From Psychrobacter sp. (GTDB lineage Bacteria > Pseudomonadota > Gammaproteobacteria > Pseudomonadales > Moraxellaceae), in assembly GCA_018260445.1 (NCBI GenBank), contig JAGLBE010000009.1, forward strand, positions 47,574 to 111,573: DNA of 64,000 nt. Reading direction: 5' to 3'. Of the stretch, positions 1 to 8,022 are shown in pieces. Made by a program: the position numbers and the translations under genes. Position 1 is the first letter of the stretch, and each line of letters opens with the position of its first letter. The notes below the pieces were generated by a model, which was given only the letters and a program-made list of their open reading frames with translations, had not been told where the DNA came from and searched no databases.

Positions 1-576
1 TTTTGCAATACGCGGCGCCCAAGCTGCCTTATCGCCTAATTTTGGCGCATCTAACAGGCCGTCGTCATGGCACATATGGCATTGCTGCGCATACAGGTCT
101 TTACCAGCCGCTGCAGATAATGGCACTTGTGCGCCTGCAGTCGCCTCCACAGTGGTCTCATTCGTAATGGTCGCTTTAGCAGCAGAGTCAGCCGCTATAG
201 GGTCGCTGTCTGCCGCATCATTCGGGCTATTACTATTACTATTACTATTATTATTACTATTACTATCTCCACTATTCGCCCCCGCATCGGTAGCGTCTGC
301 TGGCGTGGTCGCTGGCGCATCGGTTATAGGCTCACCAACAACCGTCGCACTTGGCTCGGCTTCTTGGCTTGCCCGCTTATTATCGCTATTGTCACACCCT
401 GCTACCATGCCAAAACTAACCGTTAGCATCAACGCCATGCCCATGCTAAGCCAGCGCTTGCTGGGCGTGACGGCTAGCGCAAATGGGCTAGAAACATCCA
501 CTTTTACGTTTGCGTTTGACATAGTTTGGCCGGTCTGTTGAGTTTGGCCAGTTTGCATAGTCTGTTGAATAGTCAT
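1..576 (-). CDS. c-type cytochrome lipoprotein (c5-like), 3' part outside window
   Basis: The first 192 codons are visible; the stop lies beyond position 1. The N-terminus has a roughly 45-residue polar stretch rich in Q and T, then a hydrophobic segment ending in a lipobox-like VAGC, so an outer-envelope lipoprotein is likely. A long low-complexity linker (A/T/D/S, with an N-S run from trinucleotide repeats near 230-275) precedes a CHMCH haem-binding motif at about residues 171-175, followed by DDGLLDAPKLGDKAAW, the usual context of cytochrome c5-type domains. ATG at 576 has an AAGG about six bases upstream; an in-frame ATG at 522 is an alternative. It follows a lipoprotein gene on the same strand by 54 bases, so the two probably form an operon. 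A role in electron transfer is inferred from the haem motif. Confidence 0.8.
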   Translation of the reverse strand, partial: MTIQQTMQTGQTQQTGQTMSNANVKVDVSSPFALAVTPSKRWLSMGMALMLTVSFGMVAGCDNSDNKRASQEAEPSATVVGEPITDAPATTPADATDAGANSGDSNSNNNSNSNSNSPNDAADSDPIAADSAAKATITNETTVEATAGAQVPLSAAAGKDLYAQQCHMCHDDGLLDAPKLGDKAAWAPRIAK

Positions 577-630
577 AAGAAACCTTGCCTCTGTTAGAAG
601 CTAAATGAAGCGTAAGATAATAAGGAAAGC

Positions 631-1236
631 CTATTCGGCTTTTTGCACAGCTGCTGCTGCCGCATCTGCGGCTTGGGCCGTATCGCCGGTTAGCATCGGC
701 TTGGTTTCTGGCACGATAGGCGATTGTGCCGCCGCAGCAGTGTCAGAAGTGCTACTGGTATCCTTCTTGGCACTAGCCTCTGCTGTAGTCGTGTCGGTAT
801 TAGCGCTAGTTTCAGCAGTACTCGTGCTTTGACCCTCAGTAGGAGTAGAGGTAGCCGTTGCCGCACCCGTTGCTTGGGTTGACGGCGTCGACGCCGCTGC
901 GGTTTGCTCAAATTTTAAATCCTCAGGCTTTGGTGCATTGGCTCGTGCCATTTCTGCGGCTTCTTCAACCTTATCAACGGCATGTACTTCATGGCCCTCG
1001 CCATGTTCACTGCCCCCGCAGGCAACGAGCAAGCTAGATGCGGTAGCCATCGTGATGACCCCTGCCATTAAAGCAGCTGTTTTAAAAGGTGACCGGCGTG
1101 AGGCGTGCGTGCTTAAGGTCTGGTTGGTGGCTTGTGTGGTAGCTTGTGTGGTGGCTTGGCTGGTATCTTGATTGGTATCTTGATTGGTAGCTTGATTGAA
1201 TTGGGGTGCTTGATTGCTCTGATTAAATAGTGTCAT
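631..1236 (-). CDS. putative low-complexity lipoprotein
   Basis: This 201-residue protein has a roughly 45-residue N-terminal region built of NQAT/TQAT/NQDT-like repeats, then RRSPFK, a hydrophobic segment and a lipobox LLVACGG with Cys near residue 73. The mature part is dominated by A, T, S and D and contains one more conserved-looking stretch (KVEEAAEMARANAPKPEDLKFEQ). I do not recognise a family. The polar extension before the signal peptide is unusual and its DNA is a run of 12-15 bp imperfect tandem repeats (about 1125-1205). It lies directly upstream of the cytochrome lipoprotein on the same strand and may be cotranscribed with it. Composition warns that the C-terminal half may be disordered. 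Confidence 0.6.
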   Translation of the reverse strand: MTLFNQSNQAPQFNQATNQDTNQDTSQATTQATTQATNQTLSTHASRRSPFKTAALMAGVITMATASSLLVACGGSEHGEGHEVHAVDKVEEAAEMARANAPKPEDLKFEQTAAASTPSTQATGAATATSTPTEGQSTSTAETSANTDTTTAEASAKKDTSSTSDTAAAAQSPIVPETKPMLTGDTAQAADAAAAAVQKAE

Positions 1237-1754
1237 GCTATTGTACGCTCCTACTAGCTGGTCGCTTTTGGCTACAGGTTAATTAACTGCACAACAACAG
1301 CGACCATGATTAAGGTTTGAAGGGTTAAGGTATGAGAAATAAAGGCTATACAGGTGCCAGTGACTGGGCACTATTTGGCACTATTGACCACACTGTTTGT
1401 TCTATTATAACGCTAATCGGCGTCTATAATCCTAATAATTGGCCTCTCTTAAGTCGCTTCATACTAAGCGCGTCTAAACTGCTGATTACTTTGGCGTCAT
1501 TTAAATGGTTGCATGGTCTACTAAAGACTTTGACAATTTGAATAAAGTCATGTAACATATCGCCCTTACTCAAAATATCTAAATTTTAGCTTGCTGCTGC
1601 TTGCTAATGTTAAGTGCCTACTGAGTTAGCAATGCTATCCTAGCAAGAGTTGATGCCGCACTTGGTTGAGACAATGCGGCTAAATAACCAATCATACAGC
1701 CTTGCTAATGCCCTGTCTCATCAACCTCATGACCATATTTTTTAAGGAGTCTGC
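1237..1754. other. intergenic region between lipoprotein gene and rpsU
   Basis: No convincing gene is seen here; a 69-codon frame on the plus strand at 1332-1541 has no recognisable features. The region holds a good sigma-70 promoter for rpsU (listed separately) and a roughly 190-base rpsU leader. The leader contains two short inverted repeats: TTGCTAA with TTAGCAA, and GCCGCA with TGCGGC near 1655-1680. Confidence 0.5.
1530..1558 (+). promoter_or_regulatory. predicted sigma-70 promoter of rpsU
   Basis: A perfect -35 hexamer TTGACA (1530-1535) is followed by a 17-base spacer and TAACAT (1553-1558) as -10, with TG directly before the -10. It lies about 195 bases before the rpsU start codon, leaving a long leader. 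Prediction from consensus only. Confidence 0.6.
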
Positions 1755-1970
1755 ATGCCTTTAGTTAAGGTGAAAGAAAATGAACCTGTTGATATCGCTA
1801 TTCGCCGTTTTAAACGCTCTTGCGAAAAAGCGGGTGTTTTAGGTGATGTTCGTAAACGTGAGTTTTATGAAAAGCCCACGCAAGTACGTAAGCGTAAAAA
1901 GGCCGCAGCGGTAAAGCGCTATAAAAAGAAACTGCAACGTGAGTCTATCCGTACGACTCGTATGTACTAA
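1755..1970 (+). CDS. rpsU: 30S ribosomal protein S21
   Basis: This 71-residue basic protein matches bS21 in length and sequence style: [20 protein letters not shown] at the start and a lysine/arginine-rich C-terminus ending RTTRMY. It is a small-subunit protein at the 30S platform that helps base-pairing of mRNA Shine-Dalgarno sequences. The start ATG is preceded by AAGGAG with five bases of spacing. In many gammaproteobacteria rpsU is followed by dnaG and rpoD; here it is followed by a strong hairpin and then a yqeY-like gene, and no dnaG is in the window. Confidence 0.97.
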   Translation: MPLVKVKENEPVDIAIRRFKRSCEKAGVLGDVRKREFYEKPTQVRKRKKAAAVKRYKKKLQRESIRTTRMY

Positions 1971-2180
1971 TATTTATTTATTGTGGTTCTTTGCCTATAA
2001 TTAAGCCTCTTATTGAGCCTATATTGCATGATTGCATGGCTACCATAGCTATCAAGAAATTATTTACCAATTTTTGGTTGGTTGTGATTAGTTGTGGTTA
2101 TAAAGCAGTTAGAGACCAACCTTAAATAGTGTAGGGAATAGAAAATACACTCTAGCACTTTTGGCTAAATTGTATTGTAT

Positions 2181-2256
2181 AAAAAAACCATCTAATTATG
2201 TTATTGTTTTTGTGGCTCACTGCTATTTTAGACAATAAGATATAGATGGTTTTTTT
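2181..2256. terminator. long hairpin with flanking A/T tracts after rpsU
   Basis: A perfect 14-bp inverted repeat, AAAAAAACCATCTA (2181-2194) and TAGATGGTTTTTTT (2243-2256), encloses a second 7-bp pair, TTATTGT (2201-2207) and ACAATAA (2232-2238). The T7 run on the plus side fits an intrinsic terminator for rpsU, but the outer arms are about 200 bases beyond the stop codon and 48 bases apart. A small RNA or remnant palindromic element is an alternative. Confidence 0.5.
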
Positions 2257-2338
2257 ATGTTAGAATTTTGACGCCTTAATGTTAAGTCACAAGTGTTGTT
2301 GATATCATTGAAGTTATTTACCGAGGATAGGAGGCCCC

Positions 2339-2788
2339 ATGAGCCCTTTAAAAGATACGATTACCGAGCAAGTTAAAACCTTCATGCGGGCACGCGAGCT
2401 TGAAAAGGTCAAAGTATTGCGTAACGTGCAGTCGGTTATCAAACAAATAGAGTTGGATCGTCAAATTGAGTTGGACGACGCAGGCGTGCTTGATATTTTG
2501 CAAAAGCAACTCAAACAGCGCCAAGAGTCTTTAGCGATATTTACGGCGAATGGCCGGGATGATTTAGCGCAAAAAGAGCAGTTTGAGATTGGTATTATTA
2601 ATGAGTTTATGCCGCAGCAAATGAGTGATGAAGAATTAGCCGCTTTGGTCAATGCAGAGATTGCGACACAGGGGGCAAGCTCGATGCAGGATATGGGTAA
2701 GGTGATGGGCGCATTAAAAACCAAAACAGCAGGCCGTGCTGACCCTGCCCTGATTTCTCAATTGGTCAAAAAAGCCTTGGTGGGCTAA
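2339..2788 (+). CDS. YqeY/GatB-C-terminal-like protein
   Basis: The 149-residue protein has the full-length YqeY layout: an N-terminal helical part (MSPLKDTITEQVKTFMRARE, then KVKVLRNVQSVIKQIELDRQ) and a C-terminal domain related to the tail of GatB (GKVMGALKTKTAGRADPALI, then SQLVKKAL). YqeY proteins are widespread and often next to rpsU; their relation to the aspartyl/glutamyl-tRNA amidotransferase suggests tRNA-linked work, but the function is not established. An AGGAGG lies four bases before ATG. The next gene is convergent. Downstream (2802-2834) are three 11-bp tandem units of the TATACTGGACG type. Confidence 0.9.
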   Translation: MSPLKDTITEQVKTFMRARELEKVKVLRNVQSVIKQIELDRQIELDDAGVLDILQKQLKQRQESLAIFTANGRDDLAQKEQFEIGIINEFMPQQMSDEELAALVNAEIATQGASSMQDMGKVMGALKTKTAGRADPALISQLVKKALVG

Positions 2789-2896
2789 TATACTCGGCTG
2801 ATATACTGGATGTATACTGGACGTATATTGGACGAGTATGCTAGGCCAATGTGCTGGTTTACACGACGGGTTCAACCTTGTGAAATCTAGTGGTGG

Positions 2897-4750
2897 CTAA
2901 GGATGATAGTCTTTAGCGGCTTTGATTCTGCTGATATCTTCGCTTATCAATGCCAATAATGGCCGAACATTGATGGTTTGGTGCGCTGTAGTTGTGTAGC
3001 TATCAATGGGCATATCAAGCGCCAGCGCAACCTTTTCAGCTTGCTTGATGGACACCAATGCTGTTTCATATTGCCCGTGCCAAAGCTCTAATAAGGCGCG
3101 ATAGCGTAGTGCATTGCTGGTAGCAATGGTGGCTAATGCTGAGGCATCAGAATCGACAGGCTTTGCAGAACCGGTTACGGTTTTTGAGTCATTCGTTAAT
3201 GATTTTGCCATGATCTCAAAGGCTTGCTGCATTCTAGAGAGCACTTCAATATCGTAGGGTCGGCTTTGCAGCAATGGTTTTAACACAGCTAAGGCGTCGT
3301 TATATTGTTGTTGCTGTAGCCAAATATCACTTAGGTACAAGCGAATATCGCGGCGTTCGGGATAGAGGCGATGATACGGCAACAATAACGCTTCTGCCTT
3401 ATCCCACTTGCCTTGCATCCCCAACACTTGGGCTTGGGTAATAGCGGCCAACACCTCAAACCCGGTGTTATTGTTGCCCGCTATTTGGGCGGCTTGTTGT
3501 AATAAGGTTTGCGCCTGCAAGTATCGGCCTTGTTTACCATACCAATAGGCCAACGCCAGCGCAGCTCCCGGGCTCGTTTTGGCGGCGATAGACAGCTCAG
3601 TTTCGGACGCTTGCTGGGTCAACATGTTAAGCCGCCATTGTAATAAATCAAAATCACGCTGATGTTGCTGCTCATTAAACCCAACGGTAGGATAGTCACG
3701 GGCACGGCTTTGGGCGTCACTAAGGCGCTCTGCACTTAACGGATGGGTCATGATAAAACTGGGCAAGTAGGCTTGTTTGGTTTGATTTAACTGGCTTTTT
3801 TGATCCAAAGTCGCAAAAAACTGCGGCATCGCTTTGGCATCAAAACCCGCTTGCGCCATAAGTTGCATGCCGATGCGGTCGGCCTCACGCTCATTGCTGC
3901 GGCTAAACGCCATCTGGCTGTTCAACGCGGCGGTTTGACTGCCCATCATAATTGCCGTAGCGGCATTGCCATCTGCCTGTGACGCCGCAATAGCAGCGAG
4001 CAAGCCCCCTATTTGTATCAAAAGCGCCTTTTTATCCGCATCACCCCGGTTTTCATAATGGCGCTGGCTTAAATGTGCTACTTCGTGTGCCACGACACTG
4101 GCCACCTCGTCTAAGCTTTTTGCCGCTAGGATGGTGCCCGTATGCAGCCCCATGACACCGCCTGGGATAGCAAAAGCATTGATAGAGGGGTTATCCACCA
4201 CCACCAAGGCCAAAGGTGCTTGTCGACGCGCCTCGGCATTAATTTGCCACACTAACGTTTCTAATTGTTCTTGCGTCCATGCATCTGCCAAGATGGGCGC
4301 ACTGCCATTTAGGCGCTGTAACGACCACTCGCCGATGGTTTTATATTGATTGGCCTCATTAAAACGCTCACCGCCATTGCCCAGCTCCGGCAAGTGATAA
4401 GCATCCTCTTTGGGTATTGTTTTTTGATGAAAAGTTTTGGCGTTAAAAGTCTGGTTGTTAAAAGCCTGGTTGTTAAAAGTCTGGTTATTAAATGTCTGAT
4501 TGTTAAAAGCTTTAGGGTCAAAGGGTCTATAGCCATAGGTATACGCCTCACTGTGGTTTTGACTACCCCCAAACTGCTGGGCTATGTTAGCACTCTGATA
4601 TCCTGTCAATGGGTAGGCATTGTTTGTTGCCCTGCTAGGGTCGGCGCTGGCGCTATAGCCATTTGTACCTACAGCCACGAACAACAATAAGGCCAGCCGA
4701 TAGCAAGGCATAAAACGTTTGGCATTGAGACGGCGGGTAAAAAGAGTCAA
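2897..4750 (-). CDS. M48 family metalloprotease with TPR-like C-terminus (BepA/YfgC-like)
   Basis: The 617-residue protein starts with a signal peptide (hydrophobic residues 18-28, likely cleavage after YSASA). A low-complexity stretch (residues 81-105) made of the pentapeptide FNNQT/A precedes the protease. The zinc motif HEVAH is at 222-226, with NEREAD at about 286-291 supplying the third ligand. The C-terminal 230 residues are helical repeats typical of BepA-type proteins. These are periplasmic proteases and chaperones that act on outer-membrane assembly, notably LptD and the BAM complex. Length exceeds the usual ~480-490 because of the N-terminal extension and longer TPR region. It is convergent with the yqeY-like gene and divergent from the TusA-like gene. 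Confidence 0.9.
   Translation of the reverse strand: MTLFTRRLNAKRFMPCYRLALLLFVAVGTNGYSASADPSRATNNAYPLTGYQSANIAQQFGGSQNHSEAYTYGYRPFDPKAFNNQTFNNQTFNNQAFNNQTFNAKTFHQKTIPKEDAYHLPELGNGGERFNEANQYKTIGEWSLQRLNGSAPILADAWTQEQLETLVWQINAEARRQAPLALVVVDNPSINAFAIPGGVMGLHTGTILAAKSLDEVASVVAHEVAHLSQRHYENRGDADKKALLIQIGGLLAAIAASQADGNAATAIMMGSQTAALNSQMAFSRSNEREADRIGMQLMAQAGFDAKAMPQFFATLDQKSQLNQTKQAYLPSFIMTHPLSAERLSDAQSRARDYPTVGFNEQQHQRDFDLLQWRLNMLTQQASETELSIAAKTSPGAALALAYWYGKQGRYLQAQTLLQQAAQIAGNNNTGFEVLAAITQAQVLGMQGKWDKAEALLLPYHRLYPERRDIRLYLSDIWLQQQQYNDALAVLKPLLQSRPYDIEVLSRMQQAFEIMAKSLTNDSKTVTGSAKPVDSDASALATIATSNALRYRALLELWHGQYETALVSIKQAEKVALALDMPIDSYTTTAHQTINVRPLLALISEDISRIKAAKDYHP
4436..4510. repeat. 15-bp tandem repeat in M48 protease gene
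   Basis: Five imperfect copies of a 15-bp unit (GTTAAAAGTCTGGTT-like on the plus strand) encode residues 81-105, FNNQT/A repeated. The unit keeps the reading frame. Confidence 0.85.
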
Positions 4751-4953
4751 TTGCAGTACCTTTAAGAAGAGACAGTGATTGGGTAAGATGAGGCAATGTG
4801 GCTAGTGCCCATTTGGATTTTGCTAGCTGTGCTTTTAATGATACCATCCTAATGTTGCTACAGCATCTTTGCCTCTGCGAAAAACCTGATTTCTGTTGCT
4901 ATTGCTATTGCTAGCGTTATATCGACAGTTATAATAAATGACCGTTTATTTAA

Positions 4954-5418
4954 GTGACCCAAATCATGCCCATAAACATTAAGCTTGCCGATACCGAACA
5001 GGCCGCCTTATTACAAAATAGCATTGCCCGTTTAACGACAGATGAACAAACTACACTTGCCGCCCAGCTACAACAGCGGCCCATTGTTGCTTTGGTCGAT
5101 GGACGGGGGCTGGCCTGCCCGATGCCACTGCTCAAAACCAAGGTAGCATTGCGTGCTATGCAAGAGAATGAATGCGTTTATGTGCTGGCGACAGACCCCA
5201 ATTCGCAAACCGACCTGAGCGCCTTTTGTCAGCAGTCTGCTTTGCCGATTGTGCTTAACACTCAGACCCATCATGACGATACTAGTAATACTATAGATAC
5301 TGGCAATACTATCAATCAGGCAGCGCAACCAGCCCCGTCCGTACCCACTACTGAAGGTAGATTAACAAAACTCGATACAATCTTTCACCTCATCATTACT
5401 AAAACCTATGGTAACTAG
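4954..5418 (+). CDS. TusA/SirA-like sulfur-carrier domain protein
   Basis: The 154-residue product has one TusA-type domain with the signature VDGRGLACPMPLLKTKVAL, the candidate persulfide Cys at residue 55. TusA-family proteins pass sulfur for tRNA thiolation and cofactor synthesis. The protein is about twice TusA length: an N-terminal 45-residue segment precedes the domain, and a C-terminal tail carries a T/N/D-rich duplicated stretch (NTIDTGNTIN). The start shown is a GTG; an in-frame ATG at 4966 is equally possible and neither has a clear Shine-Dalgarno. It could be a YedF-like or otherwise specialised TusA paralogue. The partner proteins are not in the window. Confidence 0.75.
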   Translation: MTQIMPINIKLADTEQAALLQNSIARLTTDEQTTLAAQLQQRPIVALVDGRGLACPMPLLKTKVALRAMQENECVYVLATDPNSQTDLSAFCQQSALPIVLNTQTHHDDTSNTIDTGNTINQAAQPAPSVPTTEGRLTKLDTIFHLIITKTYGN

Positions 5419-5505
5419 AGGCTGCTATCCTTTACAATAGGCTATCGATAATAGAGAATCTTTTACCATAAAAAGCAATCGAGTAACTACTCGTAGGGTT
5501 GACCC

Positions 5506-6726
5506 ATGGCCACCGCTAAATCCGTAAAACCAACCAAACCTCGCCCGAAAACTAAAGCAAAAGACGCCACCGTACCATCGCTATCACCTGCACCGGCCAT
5601 AAACAGCAGTCAGCGCCAGGTTGACAGGGTGACCGATGGTATCGGTAGAATTGATGATATAAATACTGATATAAATACTGATATTGATATTGATGTTGAT
5701 GATGTCGATTTCGATGTTAGCGATGTTACTGATACTGATGTTGATACTGATGTTATTGATGACACCCTTGTCTCTGACGGTACCGTCTTAGACCTAGAGG
5801 CTAGTCCTTGGACTAGTGAACGCCCCAATATCCGCACGCAAGACTTAGTGCCCACAATGCCGGTTAATTTATCTGCGCCTGGGGTTAACTTAGGAGCATA
5901 TATCAACTCGGTGCATCAAATCCCGATTTTGACCACCGAGCAAGAACAAGAGCTTGCGCACCGGTATTATGACGATAACGATGTTGAGGCGGCGCGTATG
6001 CTCGTCATGGCGCATCTGCGGTTTGTGATTCATATTGCCCGTAGTTATTCGGGCTATGGTTTACCGCAAGCGGATTTGATTCAAGAGGGTAACTTGGGCT
6101 TAATGAAAGCGGTAAAACGCTTTGACCCTAACAAAGGGGTGCGCCTAGTCTCGTTTGCGGTGCATTGGATTAAAGCGGAGATTCATGAATTTGTTATTCG
6201 CAACTGGCGCATCGTTAAAGTGGCGACCACCAAAGCCCATCGCAAGCTATTTTTTAATTTACGCAGTCTTAAAAAAACCAACAACCAGCTAACCCTTGAT
6301 GAGGCCGATGCGATTGCCAGCGATTTAAACGTGACCCGTAAGCAAGTTTTAGAGATGGAGTCGCGCTTAACCTCTTATGATGCATCGTTTGAGGCACAAT
6401 CGAGCGATGATGAAGATGGCCGGTATGCGCCGCAACTGTTTCTAGAAGACGGTGTTGACCCGGCCGAGCTGGTCGAGGACGAAGATTGGGAGGACAATAA
6501 CACCAACGCTTTGATGACTGCCATGAATACGCTTGATGAGCGTTCGCGTGATATTGTCGAGCAGCGCTGGTTATCCGAGCAAAAATCAACGTTGCATGAA
6601 TTGGCGTCGGTATATGATATTTCCGCAGAGCGGGTGCGCCAAATTGAAAAAAATGCGATGGAAAAAATAAAGGCGGCAATGACGATTGATAGTGTGATTA
6701 CGCCAAGTGACTCTATGGATTATTAA
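5506..6726 (+). CDS. rpoH: RNA polymerase heat-shock sigma factor (sigma-32)
   Basis: Residues ~128-400 are a complete sigma-32: region 1.2 (NLGAYINSVHQIPILTTEQE), region 2 (LIQEGNLGLMKAVKRFDPNK), the RpoH box RKLFFNLR at 246-253, and region 4 helix-turn-helix near the end (LHELASVYDISAERVRQIEK). The RpoH box identifies the subfamily. RpoH normally has about 285 residues; this one has 406 because of a 118-residue N-terminal extension with an Asp-rich repeat at 51-86 (DINT/DIDV units). Met118 (codon at 5857) would give the usual length, but no Shine-Dalgarno precedes it, whereas the ATG at 5506 has a weak AGGG. The extension is therefore either real or misassigned; the frame is open throughout. 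Confidence 0.92.
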   Translation: MATAKSVKPTKPRPKTKAKDATVPSLSPAPAINSSQRQVDRVTDGIGRIDDINTDINTDIDIDVDDVDFDVSDVTDTDVDTDVIDDTLVSDGTVLDLEASPWTSERPNIRTQDLVPTMPVNLSAPGVNLGAYINSVHQIPILTTEQEQELAHRYYDDNDVEAARMLVMAHLRFVIHIARSYSGYGLPQADLIQEGNLGLMKAVKRFDPNKGVRLVSFAVHWIKAEIHEFVIRNWRIVKVATTKAHRKLFFNLRSLKKTNNQLTLDEADAIASDLNVTRKQVLEMESRLTSYDASFEAQSSDDEDGRYAPQLFLEDGVDPAELVEDEDWEDNNTNALMTAMNTLDERSRDIVEQRWLSEQKSTLHELASVYDISAERVRQIEKNAMEKIKAAMTIDSVITPSDSMDY

Positions 6727-6770
6727 TTTGCATACAATTTGGAGTTACTGGCGCTAAAGGTGAAAAACTT

Positions 6771-7136
6771 ATGAATTGGATTGTCATAGCGGCCATTAAT
6801 CTAGCACTGGCTGTTGGTTTGGGCGCTTTTGGTGCGCACGGCCTGCAAAAAGTGGCATCTCCTGCCCAACTGGCGTGGTGGCATACTGGCACCCAGTATT
6901 TTTTCTATCATGCGCTTGGGCTGTTGGTGGTTGGCCTTCTTATTCAGCTGGGTTATACCACCCCAACTACAGCATGGCTGCTTCAAGGCGGCATCGTCAT
7001 TTTTGTCGGCAGTCTGTTTCTGATGGCATTAGGCGCTCCCGCCTGGCTTGGCGCTGTTACCCCCATCGGCGGATTGCTGATGATAGCGGGTTGGGTATGG
7101 CTGGCGGTTACGGCCAGTAAGCTGTCGGGGCACTAA
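6771..7136 (+). CDS. DUF423 family inner-membrane protein
   Basis: This 121-residue protein has the DUF423 pattern: a first membrane segment leading into GAFGAHGLQ, then WWHTGTQYFFYHALGLL and two further hydrophobic helices, four membrane segments in all. E. coli YgdD is the familiar member; the function is unknown. It sits 44 bases after rpoH and 24 bases before thiS on the same strand and could share a transcript with either. Confidence 0.92.
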   Translation: MNWIVIAAINLALAVGLGAFGAHGLQKVASPAQLAWWHTGTQYFFYHALGLLVVGLLIQLGYTTPTTAWLLQGGIVIFVGSLFLMALGAPAWLGAVTPIGGLLMIAGWVWLAVTASKLSGH

Positions 7137-7160
7137 TTATCTATAGATGGGCAATTTACC

Positions 7161-7361
7161 ATGAGCAGTATAAAAGTGAACGGCAAAGTGCTGCAAACCA
7201 CGCAGCAAACGGTGCAACTGGTGTTACAGGAGCTTGGCTTAAACCAAGGTCGTTATGCGGTTGAAATCAACGGCGCCTTATTGCCAAAGTCCGAATTAGC
7301 CACAACGCCAGTTGTCGATGCTATGGTTATTGAAGTGGTGCAGGCCGTTGGTGGCGGTTAA
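7161..7361 (+). CDS. thiS: sulfur carrier protein ThiS
   Basis: The 66-residue protein is a beta-grasp ThiS with the required C-terminal Gly-Gly (VVQAVGGG). ThiS is adenylated, then thiocarboxylated, and donates sulfur to the thiazole of thiamine through ThiG. The thiazole synthase gene thiG usually follows directly; here a strong hairpin ends the transcription unit and no thiG is in the window, so ThiS is encoded apart from its partner. It lies 24 bases after the DUF423 gene. No good Shine-Dalgarno is visible. Confidence 0.9.
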   Translation: MSSIKVNGKVLQTTQQTVQLVLQELGLNQGRYAVEINGALLPKSELATTPVVDAMVIEVVQAVGGG

Positions 7362-7479
7362 GTGAGCGGTTTTACGGTTTTACTTATTTAGCCTTTTCTC
7401 TTCTCTTCTCTTCTTTTCTTTTCTTTTATATTACCCAATCTGCGCTTACCTTAAACTGTAGTGTTCCTGGTTTGTGCCA

Positions 7480-7534
7480 GCCCCATTTAAAAAGCCCCAT
7501 AGACGCTATTGTCTTGGGGCTTTTTAAATGGGGC
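7480..7534. terminator. 20-bp perfect inverted repeat between thiS and hpf
   Basis: GCCCCATTTAAAAAGCCCCA (7480-7499) is exactly complementary to 7515-7534 with a 15-base loop. The inner GCCCC/GGGGC stem followed by a T5 run on either strand makes a bidirectional terminator for the convergent thiS and hpf genes. Confidence 0.8.
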
Positions 7535-7557
7535 TTTTTAAATGGCGCTTTTTAAAT
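7516..7557. repeat. 14-bp tandem repeat, three copies
   Basis: GGGGCTTTTTAAAT is repeated at 7516-7529, 7530-7543 and (one G to C change) 7544-7557. The array duplicates the 3' arm of the terminator hairpin, so alternative pairings with the single 5' arm are possible. Confidence 0.85.
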
Positions 7558-7605
7558 GGCGCTGTAAGTGATTTTGTTTAAGGTTAGAAGACTTATGATT
7601 TAGAA

Positions 7606-8022
7606 CTAAATAGCGGTTGGGACGTCGGTAATATCTATATTGTCAGAATTGGATGCCACATTTGCAAAATCGGACCCAACATTATCGCTACGCCGGCTGT
7701 TACGGGGTTTACGCTCTAAGCGGGTTTTGCATTTACGCACCTGTCTGTCTAACTTTTCGGCCATATCGCCAATGGCTTTATACATATCATCATCGTAGGC
7801 ATGCACAAACATTTCCTGACCGGCTACGCGCATAATCGCTTCAGCTTTATGATTATTTTTACCACTATGGCCTGCGATGGTATGATGATTGTCTAACGAT
7901 AGGATAACTTTGATACTTTGAATTTGGTCAAAATGTCGTTCAACTTTTGATAACTTATCGGTGACTGCCTCTCTCATAGCATCGGTAATACTGATATGAT
8001 GACCACTGATTGCAATATTCAT
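7606..8022 (-). CDS. hpf: ribosome hibernation promoting factor (HPF/RaiA family)
   Basis: A 138-residue HPF: MNIAISGHHISITDAMREAV at the start, the beta-alpha-beta-beta-beta-alpha core (residues 1-100), and a polar C-terminal tail of about 35 residues. Short HPFs bind the 30S decoding region in stationary phase and promote 100S dimers with RMF. I chose ATG at 8022 because AAGGA precedes it with eight bases of spacing; a longer frame from 8055 lacks this. The gene lies downstream of rpoN on the same strand, the order seen in many Proteobacteria, but 389 bases separate them. Confidence 0.92.
   Translation of the reverse strand: MNIAISGHHISITDAMREAVTDKLSKVERHFDQIQSIKVILSLDNHHTIAGHSGKNNHKAEAIMRVAGQEMFVHAYDDDMYKAIGDMAEKLDRQVRKCKTRLERKPRNSRRSDNVGSDFANVASNSDNIDITDVPTAI

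Noticed and set aside
230-275. Microsatellite-like ACTATT run as CRISPR or regulatory repeat
   Set aside because: It encodes the Asn-Ser linker of the cytochrome lipoprotein in frame and has no spacer structure.
1332-1541. 69-codon open frame in the rpsU upstream region
   Set aside because: No ribosome-binding site, no recognisable motif, and it overlaps the promoter of rpsU; likely chance.
5610-5906. Open frame antisense to the Asp-rich start of rpoH
   Set aside because: It arises from the GAT repeats read in reverse (Ser/Val/Thr runs) and has no start signals.
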